A stretch of DNA of 64,000 bases from JAEUMG01 sp963805405 (GCA_963805405.1 CAWDUC010000015.1:56763-120762); one strand, 5' to 3'; shown: positions 27,725-40,513, counted from the stretch's first letter. The notes: generated from the letters alone by a model not told the origin. A program made the numbers and translations.

Positions 27725-28906
27725 GTGGACTGGGCTCACGACATTCGCGACCTGTCGGCCGCCGCAGTGACGGCGTTGCTCTATGTCGTACCCCCGATCG
27801 CCGTCCTCCTTGCCGTGGGGCTGTTCGTGAAGCGGCGCCGGAATGCGGCATGGATAGCAACCGCCGTCGCCGTCGTGTTCCTGCTGCCTTTGGCAGTTTT
27901 TCTCGTAATCTATTACGCGGCGGTGTCCTTCCCGGAGCGGCGGCTTGCGGAAATGGCAGCACTTCCGCGCACGCCCGTTCCAGCCGACGCCCGGCCGCAT
28001 TCCCTCACCATTATCGGTGACGCGGGGAATTCGACGCGGCTCCTCGCCACAGGATTTCTCGATGCCATTGTTCAGTACCCGGACGGCCCCTCCTGGCCGC
28101 GCAAATTCCTGTTCACGCCACGGCGCGATCCGTCCTGCATCGAGGAAAACCTCAACCCGGTGAGCTTTGCAGAGACCTTGAGCACGGCCATGCTCGCCCG
28201 CAGCGCCTATCGCACCTGCGCGGCGCACACCCGCCTGGTCGAGGCGCCGCGCGACGGGGCGCCGATCGAATTGCTGCGCGACGACTATGCGACGCTGGCA
28301 GTTCCGAAACGGCCGGGCATGGAGACTTACAACTTCACATATCGCGCCTGGGAATTGCGTTGGTCGCCGACGCAAGGCGGCAAGCTCATCGACTATGGTG
28401 AAGTTCTCTATGTCGAAGAGCCGTCGTACTACGTCTCCTGGCGCAGCGGATTTCATCATGGGCATGGCCGGCCGGTCGGCGAGCGTCGCGATCTCGACTC
28501 GTTCGAATTCGTTTCACGGGCGCTCAGCATCGATCCCGTGAAAGACGTGCCATTCGCAGCGACGACCGACGAACTGGCAGAGAGCGTCGCAATTCTGGTC
28601 GCGCGCCTGAATGCCGGCAAGGACGGCCGTGGCGATGCATTGCGCATGCTGCTGGGCCAGTGGGGAGACGACGCTGCATTGCGCAATGGCCTCGCCAATC
28701 TCGACCCCGCCAAGGCCGGTGACTTTGTCGTCTCGTCGCTTGCCATTCTCGCCGACAGAAATCTCGACGAAAAGCGCCGCACACTGTACCCGAAACTCCA
28801 CGAATATCGCGATGTACTGGCAAAGCTCTGTCCTGCCATTGCCAATTCCGCGGCTTGCGAGACGATGCTGCCGGCGATCGAAGAGCGAAGGTTCACCGAC
28901 AGCTAG
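27725..28906 (+). CDS. Hypothetical membrane-anchored protein
   Basis: A 393-residue protein starting at a GTG. Two N-terminal hydrophobic segments (VTALLYVVPPIAVLLAVGLFV and WIATAVAVVFLLPLAVFLVIYYAA) anchor a large periplasmic domain with conserved-looking features (DPSCIEENLNPVSFAETLST, YNFTYRAWELRWSPTQGGK) and cysteines in SCIEE, YRTCAAH, KLCPAIA and AACETM. I do not recognise the family. It is convergent with the nuclease gene, with a 4-base overlap at the stops. Confidence 0.6.
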   Translation: MDWAHDIRDLSAAAVTALLYVVPPIAVLLAVGLFVKRRRNAAWIATAVAVVFLLPLAVFLVIYYAAVSFPERRLAEMAALPRTPVPADARPHSLTIIGDAGNSTRLLATGFLDAIVQYPDGPSWPRKFLFTPRRDPSCIEENLNPVSFAETLSTAMLARSAYRTCAAHTRLVEAPRDGAPIELLRDDYATLAVPKRPGMETYNFTYRAWELRWSPTQGGKLIDYGEVLYVEEPSYYVSWRSGFHHGHGRPVGERRDLDSFEFVSRALSIDPVKDVPFAATTDELAESVAILVARLNAGKDGRGDALRMLLGQWGDDAALRNGLANLDPAKAGDFVVSSLAILADRNLDEKRRTLYPKLHEYRDVLAKLCPAIANSAACETMLPAIEERRFTDS

Positions 28907-29472
28907 TCGTCGGGAGCGGCCATGCCCATCGTGTCGGCGCGGTTCGTCTGGTGCCGTCTGCGCCAATCCTGGGGGCGTTCGAATTCGCCGCGCCAGATGC
29001 CGCGGCCAGCCTTGCGTGCTTCCGCCTCGACTGATCCATAATCGCCGAAGCTGACGGCCCAGCCGTCGCGGATCATCGCGCGATTGATGTCGATAGCGCC
29101 CGACTTGCAGACCGCGACCAGCCGCTCATAGCGATCGGTGTCGCGGATCTCACAAGCAACATCACGTCCGGCGATAATTCGCTTGAGCGCGCGCATGGAA
29201 TCGCGGCCGCAAGGCCATTCGACGCCTGCCTTGTCCTTGCAGGTCTGGCGATACTCCGGCGCATCAATGCCATAAAGCCTGATCTCGGCGTCGCCACGCC
29301 AGAAAGAGTTGCCATCGATTACCTTGACGGGGCCTTCATCGATGGCAAGCAACCCCGAGAACTTCAGCACGGCCAGAACCATGACGAGGGCAATGATGAA
29401 AACGACAGTATCGATCGCAGTCCGGCTCAGCGAGCGAGTGGGTCCGCGCCTCAGCCGCGCCGGTCTAGCCAT
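28903..29472 (-). CDS. Thermonuclease (SNase-like) domain protein, membrane-anchored
   Basis: A 189-residue protein: an N-terminal membrane helix (VVFIIALVMVLAVLKFSGLLAI) and then an SNase/TNase fold with GPVKVIDGNSFWRGDAEIRLYGIDAPE, the KRIIAGRDVACEI segment, DRYERLVAVC and INRAMIRDGWAV. The Arg and Asp/Glu positions of the SNase active site (RLYGIDAPE, DRYERLV) are visible. These are small Ca-dependent nucleases or nucleic-acid binding domains. The ATG at 29472 overlaps the end of moaE by 22 bases, so both are transcribed together. Confidence 0.82.
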   Translation of the reverse strand: MARPARLRRGPTRSLSRTAIDTVVFIIALVMVLAVLKFSGLLAIDEGPVKVIDGNSFWRGDAEIRLYGIDAPEYRQTCKDKAGVEWPCGRDSMRALKRIIAGRDVACEIRDTDRYERLVAVCKSGAIDINRAMIRDGWAVSFGDYGSVEAEARKAGRGIWRGEFERPQDWRRRHQTNRADTMGMAAPDD

Positions 29473-29909
29473 CGCGCTGCCGCCGCCTCGTCGCTCTCCT
29501 GCGCTTCCACCCACTGAGTGCCCGTCGTCCCTTCTTCCAGCTTCCAGAATGGCGCCTTTGTCTTGAGCCAGTCGATCAGGAAGCGGCAGGCATCGAAGGC
29601 GGCGTCGCGGTGCGCCGAAGCAGCGATGACGAGTACAATGTCTTCACCAGGCTCGAGCCGGCCATAGCGATGGATGATAAGGCTCGCTGACAATGGCCAG
29701 CGCTTCTGCGCTTCCGCTTCGATTTCCGTGAGCGCCAGTTCGGTCATGCCGGGGTAATGTTCGAGAGTCATGGCCGAGACGCCGCGCCCATGCGAGAGCT
29801 CGCGCACCGTTCCGACAAACATGGCAGTACCACCGATATCGCGGCGCCCGGTCGTGAGGTGCCTCAATTCGGCGCCTGGGTCGAAAGGCTCGGTCTGGAC
29901 CTTGATCAT
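29451..29909 (-). CDS. moaE: Molybdopterin synthase catalytic subunit
   Basis: Large subunit that transfers sulfur to precursor Z in molybdenum-cofactor synthesis. 152 residues with MoaE motifs GGTAMFVGTVRELSHGRGVSAMTLEHYPGM, IHRYGRLEPGEDIVLVIAASAHRDAAFDACRFLIDWLKTKAPFWKLE, including the conserved KTKAPFWKLE helix with its active-site lysines. The sulfur-carrier gene moaD, usually next to it, is not in this window. It lies about 3 kb from the mod operon but on the other strand, so shared control is not evident. Confidence 0.92.
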   Translation of the reverse strand: MIKVQTEPFDPGAELRHLTTGRRDIGGTAMFVGTVRELSHGRGVSAMTLEHYPGMTELALTEIEAEAQKRWPLSASLIIHRYGRLEPGEDIVLVIAASAHRDAAFDACRFLIDWLKTKAPFWKLEEGTTGTQWVEAQESDEAAAARWLDRRG

Positions 29910-29916
29910 GCGGGCA

Positions 29917-30716
29917 TCAGTGCAATGCGGCTTTCGACAGCCACCAATTCCCGGCAGCGAACCAGCAGGTTGAATCTGGCCTGCCGCTCTCCACGAGAAG
30001 GGCACGGACGTCTTTCCAATCGGGTCGCATGAAGGCCGCTTTGAGTCCCGGCAGCAAAGCCTCATCCTGTGCGCCAAGGCAGGGGATGAAACCGGCTTGC
30101 GACACAAACTGTGCGTGGAAAACCGAACCGGTGTCGCGGCGCGTGACGAGCAGCATCCCGCCATAGTCCCAGCCCGGCGTGAGCGGAAAGATCAATCGGC
30201 CGCCGGGCAGCAATGCGTCGAGCCACACCTGCAAGGGCTCGGTGGCACCGGCATTGACATAGACGACATCGCTCATTGGCAACGGCGCGATACTGCCGGA
30301 CCGGCACTCGACAGAGGCATTGGCGATAGGAACTGAGATTTCGTGCGCGCCATCGCCGCGAGTTCAGGTACGACCTCGATGCCGGCGACGCGCCCGCTGG
30401 AACCGACGAGCGTTGCGAGAATGGCCGAATAATATCCCGAGCCTGTTCCGATATGCAGCACTGACTCGCCGGGCTGCGGCGCAACAGCATTCAGACAACG
30501 AGCGTGAAGACTTGGCTCGCCATTGTTGATCCGCCGGCTTGGGTCGATCGCAACCACGATATCCTGATAGAGCATGGCGGGATCGTCGTTGGGCGTTTCA
30601 ATGTAACCCTTTGACACCAGGACCTTCCATGGTCCGGGCGGCAGGAACTGCTCGCGTGGGATAGTTGCAAATGCGCGCACAATCCCTTCGTCGCAACCTT
30701 CTACATTGGCAGTCAC
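29917..30716 (-). CDS. Protein-L-isoaspartate O-methyltransferase family protein (one frameshift)
   Basis: S-adenosylmethionine enzyme that repairs isoaspartate in damaged proteins. VRAFATIPREQFLPPGPW, the SAM motif ESVLHIGTGSGYYSAILATLVG and VAGIEVVPELAAMA are typical PCMT. The second half (VVYVNAGATEPLQVWLDALLPGGRLIFPL) is in another frame, joined near 30340, giving about 266 residues. The GTG start at 30716 is the first available in a frame opened by a stop just upstream; the N-terminus may be mis-called. The very C-terminal half is longer than in E. coli PCM, as in alphaproteobacterial homologues. Confidence 0.8.
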
Positions 30717-30770
30717 GAGGCGGGCGTAGAATTCACGGAATTGCGTGATTGGCCGTCAATCGCGTCTTCC

Positions 30771-32814
30771 TCAATCGCCGAACAGATTCTTGAGAAGCTT
30801 CTTGCCCTTCTTCTTCACCTTCTTGGTATTTTCCTCGCCGATCGCTTCTTCGGCCTGGTTTTCAAGGTCGTCCATGGTTTCCTGGGAAACGGCCTTGGCC
30901 TGGCTGCCAAGCTTCTTCAAGGTCTGATAGGCGGCTTCGGGATTGTTCAGAATACCCGCCACATCGGGATAGATTTTCGGCTTGGTCCATGAACCTTTGA
31001 CGATGATCGGAACCGGGAAACCGGAGAGATCGTCTTTACCGCCCTGGCCTTCCAGACTAGCAACGACCTGGGGCTCAAGTTTGAAATCGAGCGAACGGCG
31101 CAGCAGGTCGGCCTCGCCAGCGCCGCTGACGCGCAATGCGGGGCTTACGAGCTTAAGGTCGTGCGTCTCGGCAAGCCCGTCCGCGATGGTGAAGGTCGCT
31201 CCAAGTTCGCTGAAATCCGTCTTCTGCTCGGGCTTGTCCTCCCAACCCGATAACGTGGCGGTTCCGAGCTTGCGCACCATCTGCGCGATATTGATCCCGC
31301 GCACCGCGCCATTGGTGAAGCGAAATTCGGCCGAGCCCTTGAGCAATGAAATCATTTCTTCTTGCGAGCTGCCGGTCGTCGCCACTGAAATTCTAGCCGA
31401 GGTCTTGCCCTCGATCCGTCCGAAGCCGGCAAAATCCTTGAGCAGCGCGCGGCCATCAAAGTCACTGCCGCTGAATGCGAATTTGAGCCCAGGTGTCTTG
31501 CCCGAGCCATCCACCACGACGCGCATTCCGGCAATGCCGCTATAGAGCTTTACCTGCTCGATCATTCGCATCGAGCACGCCGTCTTTGAGCGTGGCGGTG
31601 AGCTGTGCCGGCCCGGTTGTCACCTGTCGGTAGACGAGGCTGTTGGTCGCGAAGGAAAGCGTGCCGGCAAAGCCCCTGAGGGGCTCGAAGGAGATGGGCG
31701 CGGTGGACCAACCGTCATCGCCATTTGCATCGGCCTTGGCCTGGCCATCGTCATCGCCGTCGCCAGGTGATGCCGAAGCCTTTGCTTCGGACAAATAGGT
31801 ATTGAGATCAAGCTTATCCAGGCTGAGCGTGGCGGAGAATTGCGGGATATCCCCTCCAAAGGTCAGGGCGAAATCGCCGCTAGCATTCATTCCGTCGAGC
31901 CCCAGCTTGCCCTTTTTCAGCGCGAACTTTGACCCCGATGCTTCGACGCCGCCGGTGATCGAAACATTCTTCAGACCTCGACCCTCCGGCAGGTCCTGGC
32001 CGAGCCAATGCGCGGCCGCCCGAATATCTGGTGACGACAGGCTGACTTCGCCTGCGATGCCGGGCTTTTTCCCGGCAATGATGAGACCGTCGAAATCGAA
32101 TTTGAGCGATGGCGCTTCGATGGAAAGGCCGCCGGGCGAGCCGCCCTCGCTCAACCGCGACAAGGACTTGAGAGCGCCGGAAAAGCGCACCTTCTGATTA
32201 TTCCAGACGACATCGCCGGTGACATCGCCGCCATCGAGCCGATCATTGGCCTTGATACGTGCGTTGACATTGCGGATTTCGACCGTGGCGCCGGTGCGCT
32301 CGTCAAGATAAGCAAGAATGCCGTTCTCGATATTGATCGGAGCAATCGAATAATCGGTGATCGGTCCGCCGCCTTCCGGGCCGCCTTCGATCTTGCCGGT
32401 ATCGCCCTCTGGCTCTGTCTTTCCCGACGGTTCGAAATTCCAGCTCGCACGTCCGTCCCTGTCGATGAGAAGATTGATGCGCGGCCCGACCAGCGTCAGT
32501 TCAGTGACCTTCAACTCTCGCGCCATCAACGCGCGCAGATCGACGCCCACGCGCAATTCCTTGGCGCGCGCGAATATTCCGGGTTCCATCGTATTGGGCA
32601 TCGAGAACTCGACGCCTTCGAGCGTCACAGCCGCATGTGGCCAGAGCGAAAGCCGCGGCATGCCGGCAAGCGTCAGCGTCCTGCCGGTTTTCTTCATCAC
32701 GACGTCTTGCAGAAGCGCCGGCACGAAACCCGGCCGCAGCATGTAGAAGGCGCCGCCGGCCAGAACGAGGAGGAAGACGCCAACGACGCCGCAGACGATC
32801 AGGATGCGTTTCAT
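30771..32814 (-). CDS. asmA: AsmA-family protein (one frameshift)
   Basis: Outer-membrane lipid-transport/assembly protein related to AsmA. An N-terminal membrane helix (ILIVCGVVGVFLLVLAGGAFYML) is followed by the family opening VPALLQDVVMKKTGRTLTLAGMPRLSLWPHAAVTLEGVEF. The middle has LRGFAGTLSFATNSLVYRQVTTGPAQLTATLKDGVLDAN, and the C-terminal half has FGRIEGKTSARISVATTGSSQEEM and LKGSAEFRFTNGAVRGINIAQMVRKLG, the AsmA_2-like core. The frame changes once near 31560. The end is lysine-rich (KKVKKKGKKLL). Intact length would be about 680 residues. Confidence 0.85.
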
Positions 32815-32982
32815 AGGGTCCCCTAGTGCTTCTCTATGGCCGATCTATGGTGGACTAAAATCCTCTCACCACCCGCGAAACGCTTGCTCTTGGGCCGGCG
32901 GGGGCAAATCGCTATGGTCCTTGCGCCGACCCCCGACGGGAGCGCCCGCCTCGCAGAACGATGAACAGGAAATACGATTCCG

Positions 32983-34932
<1,950 letters not shown>

Positions 34933-34943
<11 letters not shown>

Positions 34944-36631
34944 GATTTTCCTGCATGCGCCGTGGATCGCGGATCGTGCGCGAGAGCAATATGACGGGGA
35001 TGAGACCGGTCGCCACGATGGTAAGTGCGGGCAGGGCGCTCTCCTCGAGCTGATCGAGGGACGCGAGCGTGAAGACGCTTGTCGCCAATGTCTCGAAATC
35101 GAAAGGCCGCAGGATAAGGGTGGCCGGCAATTCCTTCATGCAGTCGACGAAAACGAGAAGGCTTGCCGAAACAAGCGCTGGCCTGAGGATCGGCAGATGC
35201 ACTTCGAAGAAGGAAGCAAGCGGACTGCGCCCTAGAGTTCGCGCCGCTGCCGCCAAATTCGGCGTCACGCGTTGCAGGCCGCTTTCGATCGAGCCCTCCG
35301 AAATAGCAAGAAACCGCGCCACATATGCGAAGGTGACGGCGGCGATCGTGCCGGAAAGAAGAAGGCCGGTCGAGACGCCGAATGTGGAGCGCATCATGGC
35401 GTCGACCGAATTGTCGAAGGCGGCGAAGGGGATAAGAATGCCGAGTCCCATCACTGTTCCGGGTACGGCATAGCCCATCGAAGCAATGCGTGTCGCATAA
35501 CGCACGAGCACGTTGGTTGCATTGCGCGCACCATAGGCAAGGATGAGGCCGAGGAAGAGCGCGATTGTTGCTGCCAATACGGACAAGACGATTGAATGGC
35601 CGGCGGAGCGTACGAAACTCACGGTCAAGCCGTCGCTCAAGCGATGGAGTGCAAAGCGCATGAGGATGGCGCCGGGAACGATGAATCCGAGAACGACCGG
35701 TAGCGCGCACGCAAGGAAGGCCAGTGTGGCGAGCCAGCCCTGCAGCGGAACGCGCCTGATCGGGCGGTTCTTTCGGCGCCGAGGGCGCAAAGGATTGCTG
35801 GCGCCGCCCCATGCGCTCGATCCACAGAAAGGCGAAGACGAAGATCAGCATGACCGCGGCGAGCTGCGATGCGCCGCCGAGATTTCCCTCAGCGAGCCAC
35901 GTCGTATAGATGCCGACCGACAATGTCCTGATGCCAAAGAAGCCCGCAGCGCCAATGTCGTTCAGGCATTCCATCATCACGAGACTGACGCCGACCGCGA
36001 TCGCCGGCCGCGCCGAGGGTAGGGCGACCGAATAGAACGCACCCCAGGCATTGCGTCCAAGTGTGCGCGCCGCTTCAAGCTGGCTCGCAGATTGGCGCAG
36101 GAAGCTCGCGCGCGCCGTGAGGAAGACATATGGATAGAGGACGAGCGAAAGGATCACGATCGCGCCGCCGATCGAGCGCACTTCCGGGAACCAGTAATCA
36201 TGCGGCGTCTTCCAGCCCATGACTTCCCGAATCCAGCCCTGCAAAGGTCCCGCATAGGTCAGGAAATCCACATAGGCATAGGCGACGATGTAGGTCGGCA
36301 GCGCCAGCGGCACGAGCAGCGCCCATTGAAACACCTTGCGCAACGGGAAGCGGCACATGGTGACGAGCCATGCCGTTCCGGTACCGATCACGAAGCTGAG
36401 TGCGCCAACCCCGGCCATGAGAACGAGCGTGCGCCACACATAGCCGGGGAGCACCGTCGCCAGGAGATGGGGCCAGATGTTTCCGGCTGGAAACAGTGCG
36501 AGCACGGCGACCGTAATCACCGGAAGCGCCATGACGAGGCTTACAAGCAGAATAGCGATATCGATCAGCCACTCCGCCTTGGAGCGTGGCCTGGACGAGG
36601 AGCGCCGGGAACTGGTTGAAGCAAGGACCAT
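34933..36631 (-). CDS. Iron(III)-type ABC transporter permease, one frameshift
   Basis: Fused double-permease of the FbpB/SfuB type, about 560 residues. The first half has PLALPTYIVAYAYVDFLTYAGPLQGW, the EAA loop LEAARTLGRNAWGAFYSVALPSARPAIAVG and FFGIRTLSVGIYTTWLAEGN. The second half repeats the pattern: AVPGTVMGLGILIPFAAFD, LAAAARTLGRSPLASFFEVHLPILRPALVSASLLVFVDCMKELPATLILRPF. The motif DCMKELPATL is diagnostic of ferric-iron importers. Halves are joined by a frame change near 35780. Neither the binding protein nor the ATPase gene is adjacent, so its partners are encoded elsewhere. Confidence 0.83.
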
Positions 36632-36673
36632 GAGTGAAATTGCTGTCCTTGTCGCGCCTGCGGCGGGTTCAGG

Positions 36674-39092
36674 TCAAGCCGCAAGTACCCGTGTCGTGGG
36701 GAAAGTGATCTCGACGAGAGTTCCTTTGCGCGGCTCGCTTGAGATGGCAAAAACGGTACGATTGGCTTCGGCGAGCGCCTTGGTCAAGGGCAGGCCAAGC
36801 CCCGTGCCGCTGGCTTCGCGGCCCTCCGTCGAGACACGGCGGAATGGCTCGAGCGCTTCGCGCAGATCGCTTTCGCTCATGCCGATTCCGGTATCCTTGA
36901 CGCGCAGCTTCAACTCGCCCGATTTGACGAACTGCGCCGAGACGATCACTTGTCCGCCCGGATCGGTGAACTTCACCGCATTGGACAGGAGATTGATGAT
37001 GATCTGCCGCATGGAGCGCAGATCGGCAACGACGCTTGGCAGATCCGCGGGAATGTTCTTGCGCAGGATGACGCGTGCCGCCGTCGCCTGTTCCTGCATC
37101 ATCTTGAAGGCATGATCGACAACCTCGCCGAGATCGACGGCGGTGAAATTCAATTCGAGCTTTCCGGCCTCGACCTTCGAGAGATCGAGAAGGTCGTTGA
37201 TCAGCGACAGGAGATGCGCGCCGCTGGTATGGATGTCGTTGACATAGCCGCGATACTTGTCATTGCGGATCTCGCCGAAACGCTCAAGCCGCATGACCTC
37301 GGAAAAGCCGAGGATGGCATTGAGAGGCGTGCGCAATTCATGGCTGATCTTGGCAAGGAATTCCGATTTCTGCCGGCTCGCCTGCTCGGCATTATCCTTT
37401 GCCTCGCGCAATTCCTGCTCGGTCTTCTTCCACTGCGTGATATCGCGCACCACCGCACAAAAGGCAGCGCTTTCGGGGCGCTTGGGCTGGAGCTTGCCGA
37501 TGGTGAGGAAGAGCGGAACCTCGCCACCCTGCTTGACGATCGCTGTTACCTCGCGTCCGTCATTGAACACCGAAGCAAGGCCGGGGCCCTGCAATGCTGC
37601 GAGATAGTCGCGCAGCACTTTACGGCTCTCTGGAGCGAAGAGTTCAGCGAAGCTACGTCCAAGCACTTCCGCCAGGCGATAGCCGAAGATCGCCTCCGCC
37701 GCTGCGCTGAAGCTGCGAATGGTGCCGTCGGAAGCAAGCGTAATGATACCGTCGGCCGCCGTGTCGAGGATGCTGCGAAGTTCATCGTCTTGCTGCCTCG
37801 CCGCCGCCGGCTCCGCTTTGGTCACAGGCTCTGCGGTTTTCGAGGCAAGGGGTACCGGCTCAGCCGGTGGCACCACGACCGGCACCGTCTCGACAGCCGG
37901 ACTTGAAGTTTCTCTTGTCTTGCCTGGCTCTGGCCGCTTCACGGTGATCTGCCGAGCGGGGCCGCCGCGCCAGGCAATCTGAACTGCCGACGCCGTAAGC
38001 ACGATGCGGCCGCCGTCGCTGGTCGATAGTGCGATGGTCGCGGGCCGCTCTCCGACTGCATCGAAGGATTGCGCGAGATCGGGAGAGGTCAGTATCTGCT
38101 CGGTTGTCTCTGCCCCGAGTAGCGTAATCGCACTTGGGTTGGCGTAATGTATGCGACCGCCCTGTGCGACGATGGTCGGTTCGGGAAGCATATCGAGCCT
38201 TCGCACCACGGCCTGGGGAAGATCGATGGGCGCGAGCTTGGGCTTTGACTGCGCCGGAGGCGACACCTCGCCTGCCGATCGCAGCGCATGCCCTAAGGCG
38301 TTAAAAGCCGATTTATCGTCACGACTTAGCCGCGATACCGGCAGCTTCTCCGCATTCGCCGGCTTGGCGGGCGCGACGATGGTGCGTCCCGACAATTCGC
38401 GTTCCAAGGCGCGGCGGTCGGACACGTCTTCGAAGATGAAAACGAAGCTCTCCTTCGCTCCGGCCTCGCTGGCGCGGCGCCCGGTGAATTTGATTTCCCG
38501 TTCGCCAACGGCGGTTTGCAATTTCATGACCTCGCGGGCGATGCCCGCTGAGGCTATACTTTTGCTGAGACGTTCAACGCGATCGGCGCCACCAAAAAGC
38601 GCTGCGAGGCTGAGCAACTGATCGGGCGTGAATAATTCCGCCGCAGCGCGATTGCCGTGAAGCCCCAGGCCAAAAGTGACAATGGCCGCGGCCGGTTGCC
38701 TGTCGAAGGCCTGCGCAAGAAGTTGAGCCTCGAAGGCGCCGCCACCAATGCGTTCCTCACCAATAATGAGAAGGCCAGGACGCCCATCCGGCAAAGTGTG
38801 GATATAGCAGCGGCTTTCTGTCACCGCGGCGTTTTCCAGACCCCAATCGAGGCGGAGAGTTGCATGTTCGCTGCGCTTCAGATTGCGGTAGATTTCGCTT
38901 AGCTTCCCAATACTTGGCAGGCTTTCGTCGAAGGGTCGGTCGAGCAGGTCGAAGAGCGTCTCCTCGCCAATCGCGGCAATTCCTGACAGATTTGCCCAAA
39001 CGACGCGGCGGCGCGCCGCGTCCCAGAGCCATGCTGGCCGGGGCGAGTTCCCGCAAGTCTTCGAGAGTCGGCGCGAAGTTCGCGTTCACCAC
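36674..39092 (-). CDS. PAS-domain sensor histidine kinase, PdhS/DivJ-like, one frameshift
   Basis: Cytoplasmic sensor kinase of about 805 residues with no membrane helix. The N-terminal part contains PAS-like regions (PASMALWDAARRRVVWANLSGIAAIGEE; LDMLPEPTIVAQGGRIHYANPSAI; RSILDTAADGIITLASDGTIRSFSAAAEAIFGY). The HisKA box is FLAKISHELRTPLNAILGFSEVMRLERFG, and the catalytic domain has MRQIIINLLSNAVKFTDPGG, LRVKDTGIGMSESDL and GTGLGLPLTKALAEAN. The H-box context resembles PdhS/DivJ cell-cycle kinases of Rhizobiales. A frame break near 39030 separates the first ~20 residues; the start (GTG near 39092) is tentative. Confidence 0.82.
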
Positions 39093-39296
39093 TTTTCCCC
39101 GTCCGCCCGATAGGCAGCGGACGTTCCCCACTTTTCCGCTTAAACGTTAGTCAAAATTGAAGCATTGCGTCCATGTTTCATTAGGAATTGCGGCGATTTA
39201 TGGTTAATTTGCACATTCCTGTTGCGATGCAATAGATGATTGTTGCGTCGCACAAGCGGTATTCGTAGATTGGTCGAATCCCGAGGAGAGGCATCG

Positions 39297-39734
39297 ATGG
39301 CACGGAGACAGAGGCGCGACATTCCACTCGAAATGCCAAAGGAAGTCACTGAGTTAGCTCAGAAATCCGTCGATCAGGCCCAGGCCGCAGCGGAGCGGGT
39401 CGGCGAATTTGCGCACGACAATCTCCAGGTTTTCGACGCCGCGACGACTGCCCTGAAGGCTCGGACGGCTGATTTCCAGCTCAAGATGCTGGAGATGGCG
39501 CAGGGCAATCTCGACGCGAGTTTTGATTTCGCCCGGCGTGCCTTGGCGGTTCACGAGCCGGCCGAATTCTTTGCGCTCCAGCAGGAGTTCATGACCAAGC
39601 GCATGCAACAATTATCGCGCCAATCCAAAGAGTTGAACGAACTCTCGGTGCTGTTCGCCAAAGAGACGGCCAAGCCCTTCCAGGATAGTTGGATGAAGTC
39701 ATTCGGCGAGTTTGGACGCGCCTTTACGGCCTGA
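39297..39734 (+). CDS. Phasin family protein
   Basis: A 145-residue alpha-helical protein that coats polyhydroxyalkanoate granules. The sequence is typical phasin: LAQKSVDQAQAAAERVGEFAHDNLQVFDAATTALKARTADFQLKMLEMAQGN then FFALQQEFMTKRMQQLSRQSKELNELS. No signal peptide or membrane helix. The ATG at 39297 follows GAGGAGAGG. It suggests the organism stores PHA, in line with the acetoacetyl-CoA synthetase nearby. Confidence 0.87.
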   Translation: MARRQRRDIPLEMPKEVTELAQKSVDQAQAAAERVGEFAHDNLQVFDAATTALKARTADFQLKMLEMAQGNLDASFDFARRALAVHEPAEFFALQQEFMTKRMQQLSRQSKELNELSVLFAKETAKPFQDSWMKSFGEFGRAFTA

Positions 39735-39796
39735 TCCACTTGCGCCTTGGATGAGTTGCGACTAGTTTGCGCGGCATTCGGCAAAGCCGGCATTTT

Positions 39797-39873
39797 GCAG
39801 CTGTAGCTCAGTTGGTTAGAGCGTCGGATTGTGGATCCGAAGGTCGGTGGTTCGAGACCACCCAGCTGTACCA
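39797..39873 (+). tRNA. tRNA-His (anticodon GTG)
   Basis: The 77-base cloverleaf folds cleanly: acceptor GCAGCTG/CAGCTGT with a G1-T72 wobble, D arm GCTC/GAGC, anticodon arm TCGGA-TTGTGGA-TCCGA with anticodon GTG, variable loop AGGTC, T arm GGTGG-TTCGAGA-CCACC, discriminator A73 and encoded CCA. The base before position 1 is T, so the extra G at -1 typical of tRNA-His is not encoded. Loss of G-1 together with A73 marks a known group of alphaproteobacteria whose HisRS is adapted to it. Confidence 0.95.
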
Positions 39874-40080
39874 TAATTTACCTAATTTATTCAGATAGTT
39901 GAGTGTATTGGCAGAGTGTGCTCGTCGCCACGTCGCGGTCATCTCGCCACTATCCATTTCCGAGCATTGCTGGGGATTTTTCCGGACTGCCCGCTCCACG
40001 CCATTACGTCCCGAATGGGCCTCTTTGAACCTATTATTGGCGGCGAAGCAGTTTAACTTATGAATCCCCGCAGGAGTGTG

Positions 40081-40107
40081 ATAGCACTCGCCCCATCAGA
40101 GTGCCAA
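40081..40107. promoter_or_regulatory. CIRCE element upstream of groESL
   Basis: ATAGCACTC, nine bases, GAGTGCCAA match the HrcA-binding inverted repeat consensus TTAGCACTC-N9-GAGTGCTAA with one mismatch per arm. It is 91 bases before the groES ATG. An extra half-site-like TTGGCACTC occurs at 40165-40173, just before the ribosome-binding site. Heat-shock control by HrcA is therefore expected. Confidence 0.9.
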
Positions 40108-40198
40108 ATCACTCGAAAAAGCCAAGCTGGTGCCAATTTTGGCCGAAAGCGCTGGCAAGGCGGATTGGCACTCATAAAGCTCATCAAGGAGATATCAC

Positions 40199-40513
40199 AT
40201 GAAGTTCCGTCCATTGCATGACCGCGTCGTCGTGCGCCGGGTCGAAGAAGACACCAAGACCAAGGGTGGCATCATCATCCCCGATACCGCTCAGGAAAAG
40301 CCGATGCAGGGCGAGATTATCGCCGTTGGCCCCGGCGGCCGCGACGAGAGCGGCAAGCTGATCCCGATCGACGTCAAGGCCGGTGATGTCGTTCTGTTCG
40401 GCAAGTGGTCGGGCACTGAAGTCAAGATCGACGGCACCGAGTTCCTGATCATGAAGGAATCCGACATCATGGGCGTGCTTGAGGGTAAGCCGGCCATCAA
40501 GAAGGCCGCCTGA
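40199..40513 (+). CDS. groES: Co-chaperonin GroES
   Basis: 104 residues, normal length. KFRPLHDRVVVRR, TKGGIIIPDTAQEKPMQGEIIAVGPGGRDESG (mobile loop) and ILIMKESDIMGVL-type end are unmistakable. It caps GroEL and triggers substrate encapsulation. AAGGAG precedes the ATG. Followed by groEL after 50 bases; both behind a CIRCE element. Confidence 0.97.
   Translation: MKFRPLHDRVVVRRVEEDTKTKGGIIIPDTAQEKPMQGEIIAVGPGGRDESGKLIPIDVKAGDVVLFGKWSGTEVKIDGTEFLIMKESDIMGVLEGKPAIKKAA

Noticed and set aside
40021..40080. Candidate -35/-10 or heat-shock sigma promoter before groES
   Set aside because: TTGAAC and TTTAAC are present but about 21 bases apart, which is too long; no sigma-32-type pair was convincing. 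Only the CIRCE element is reported.
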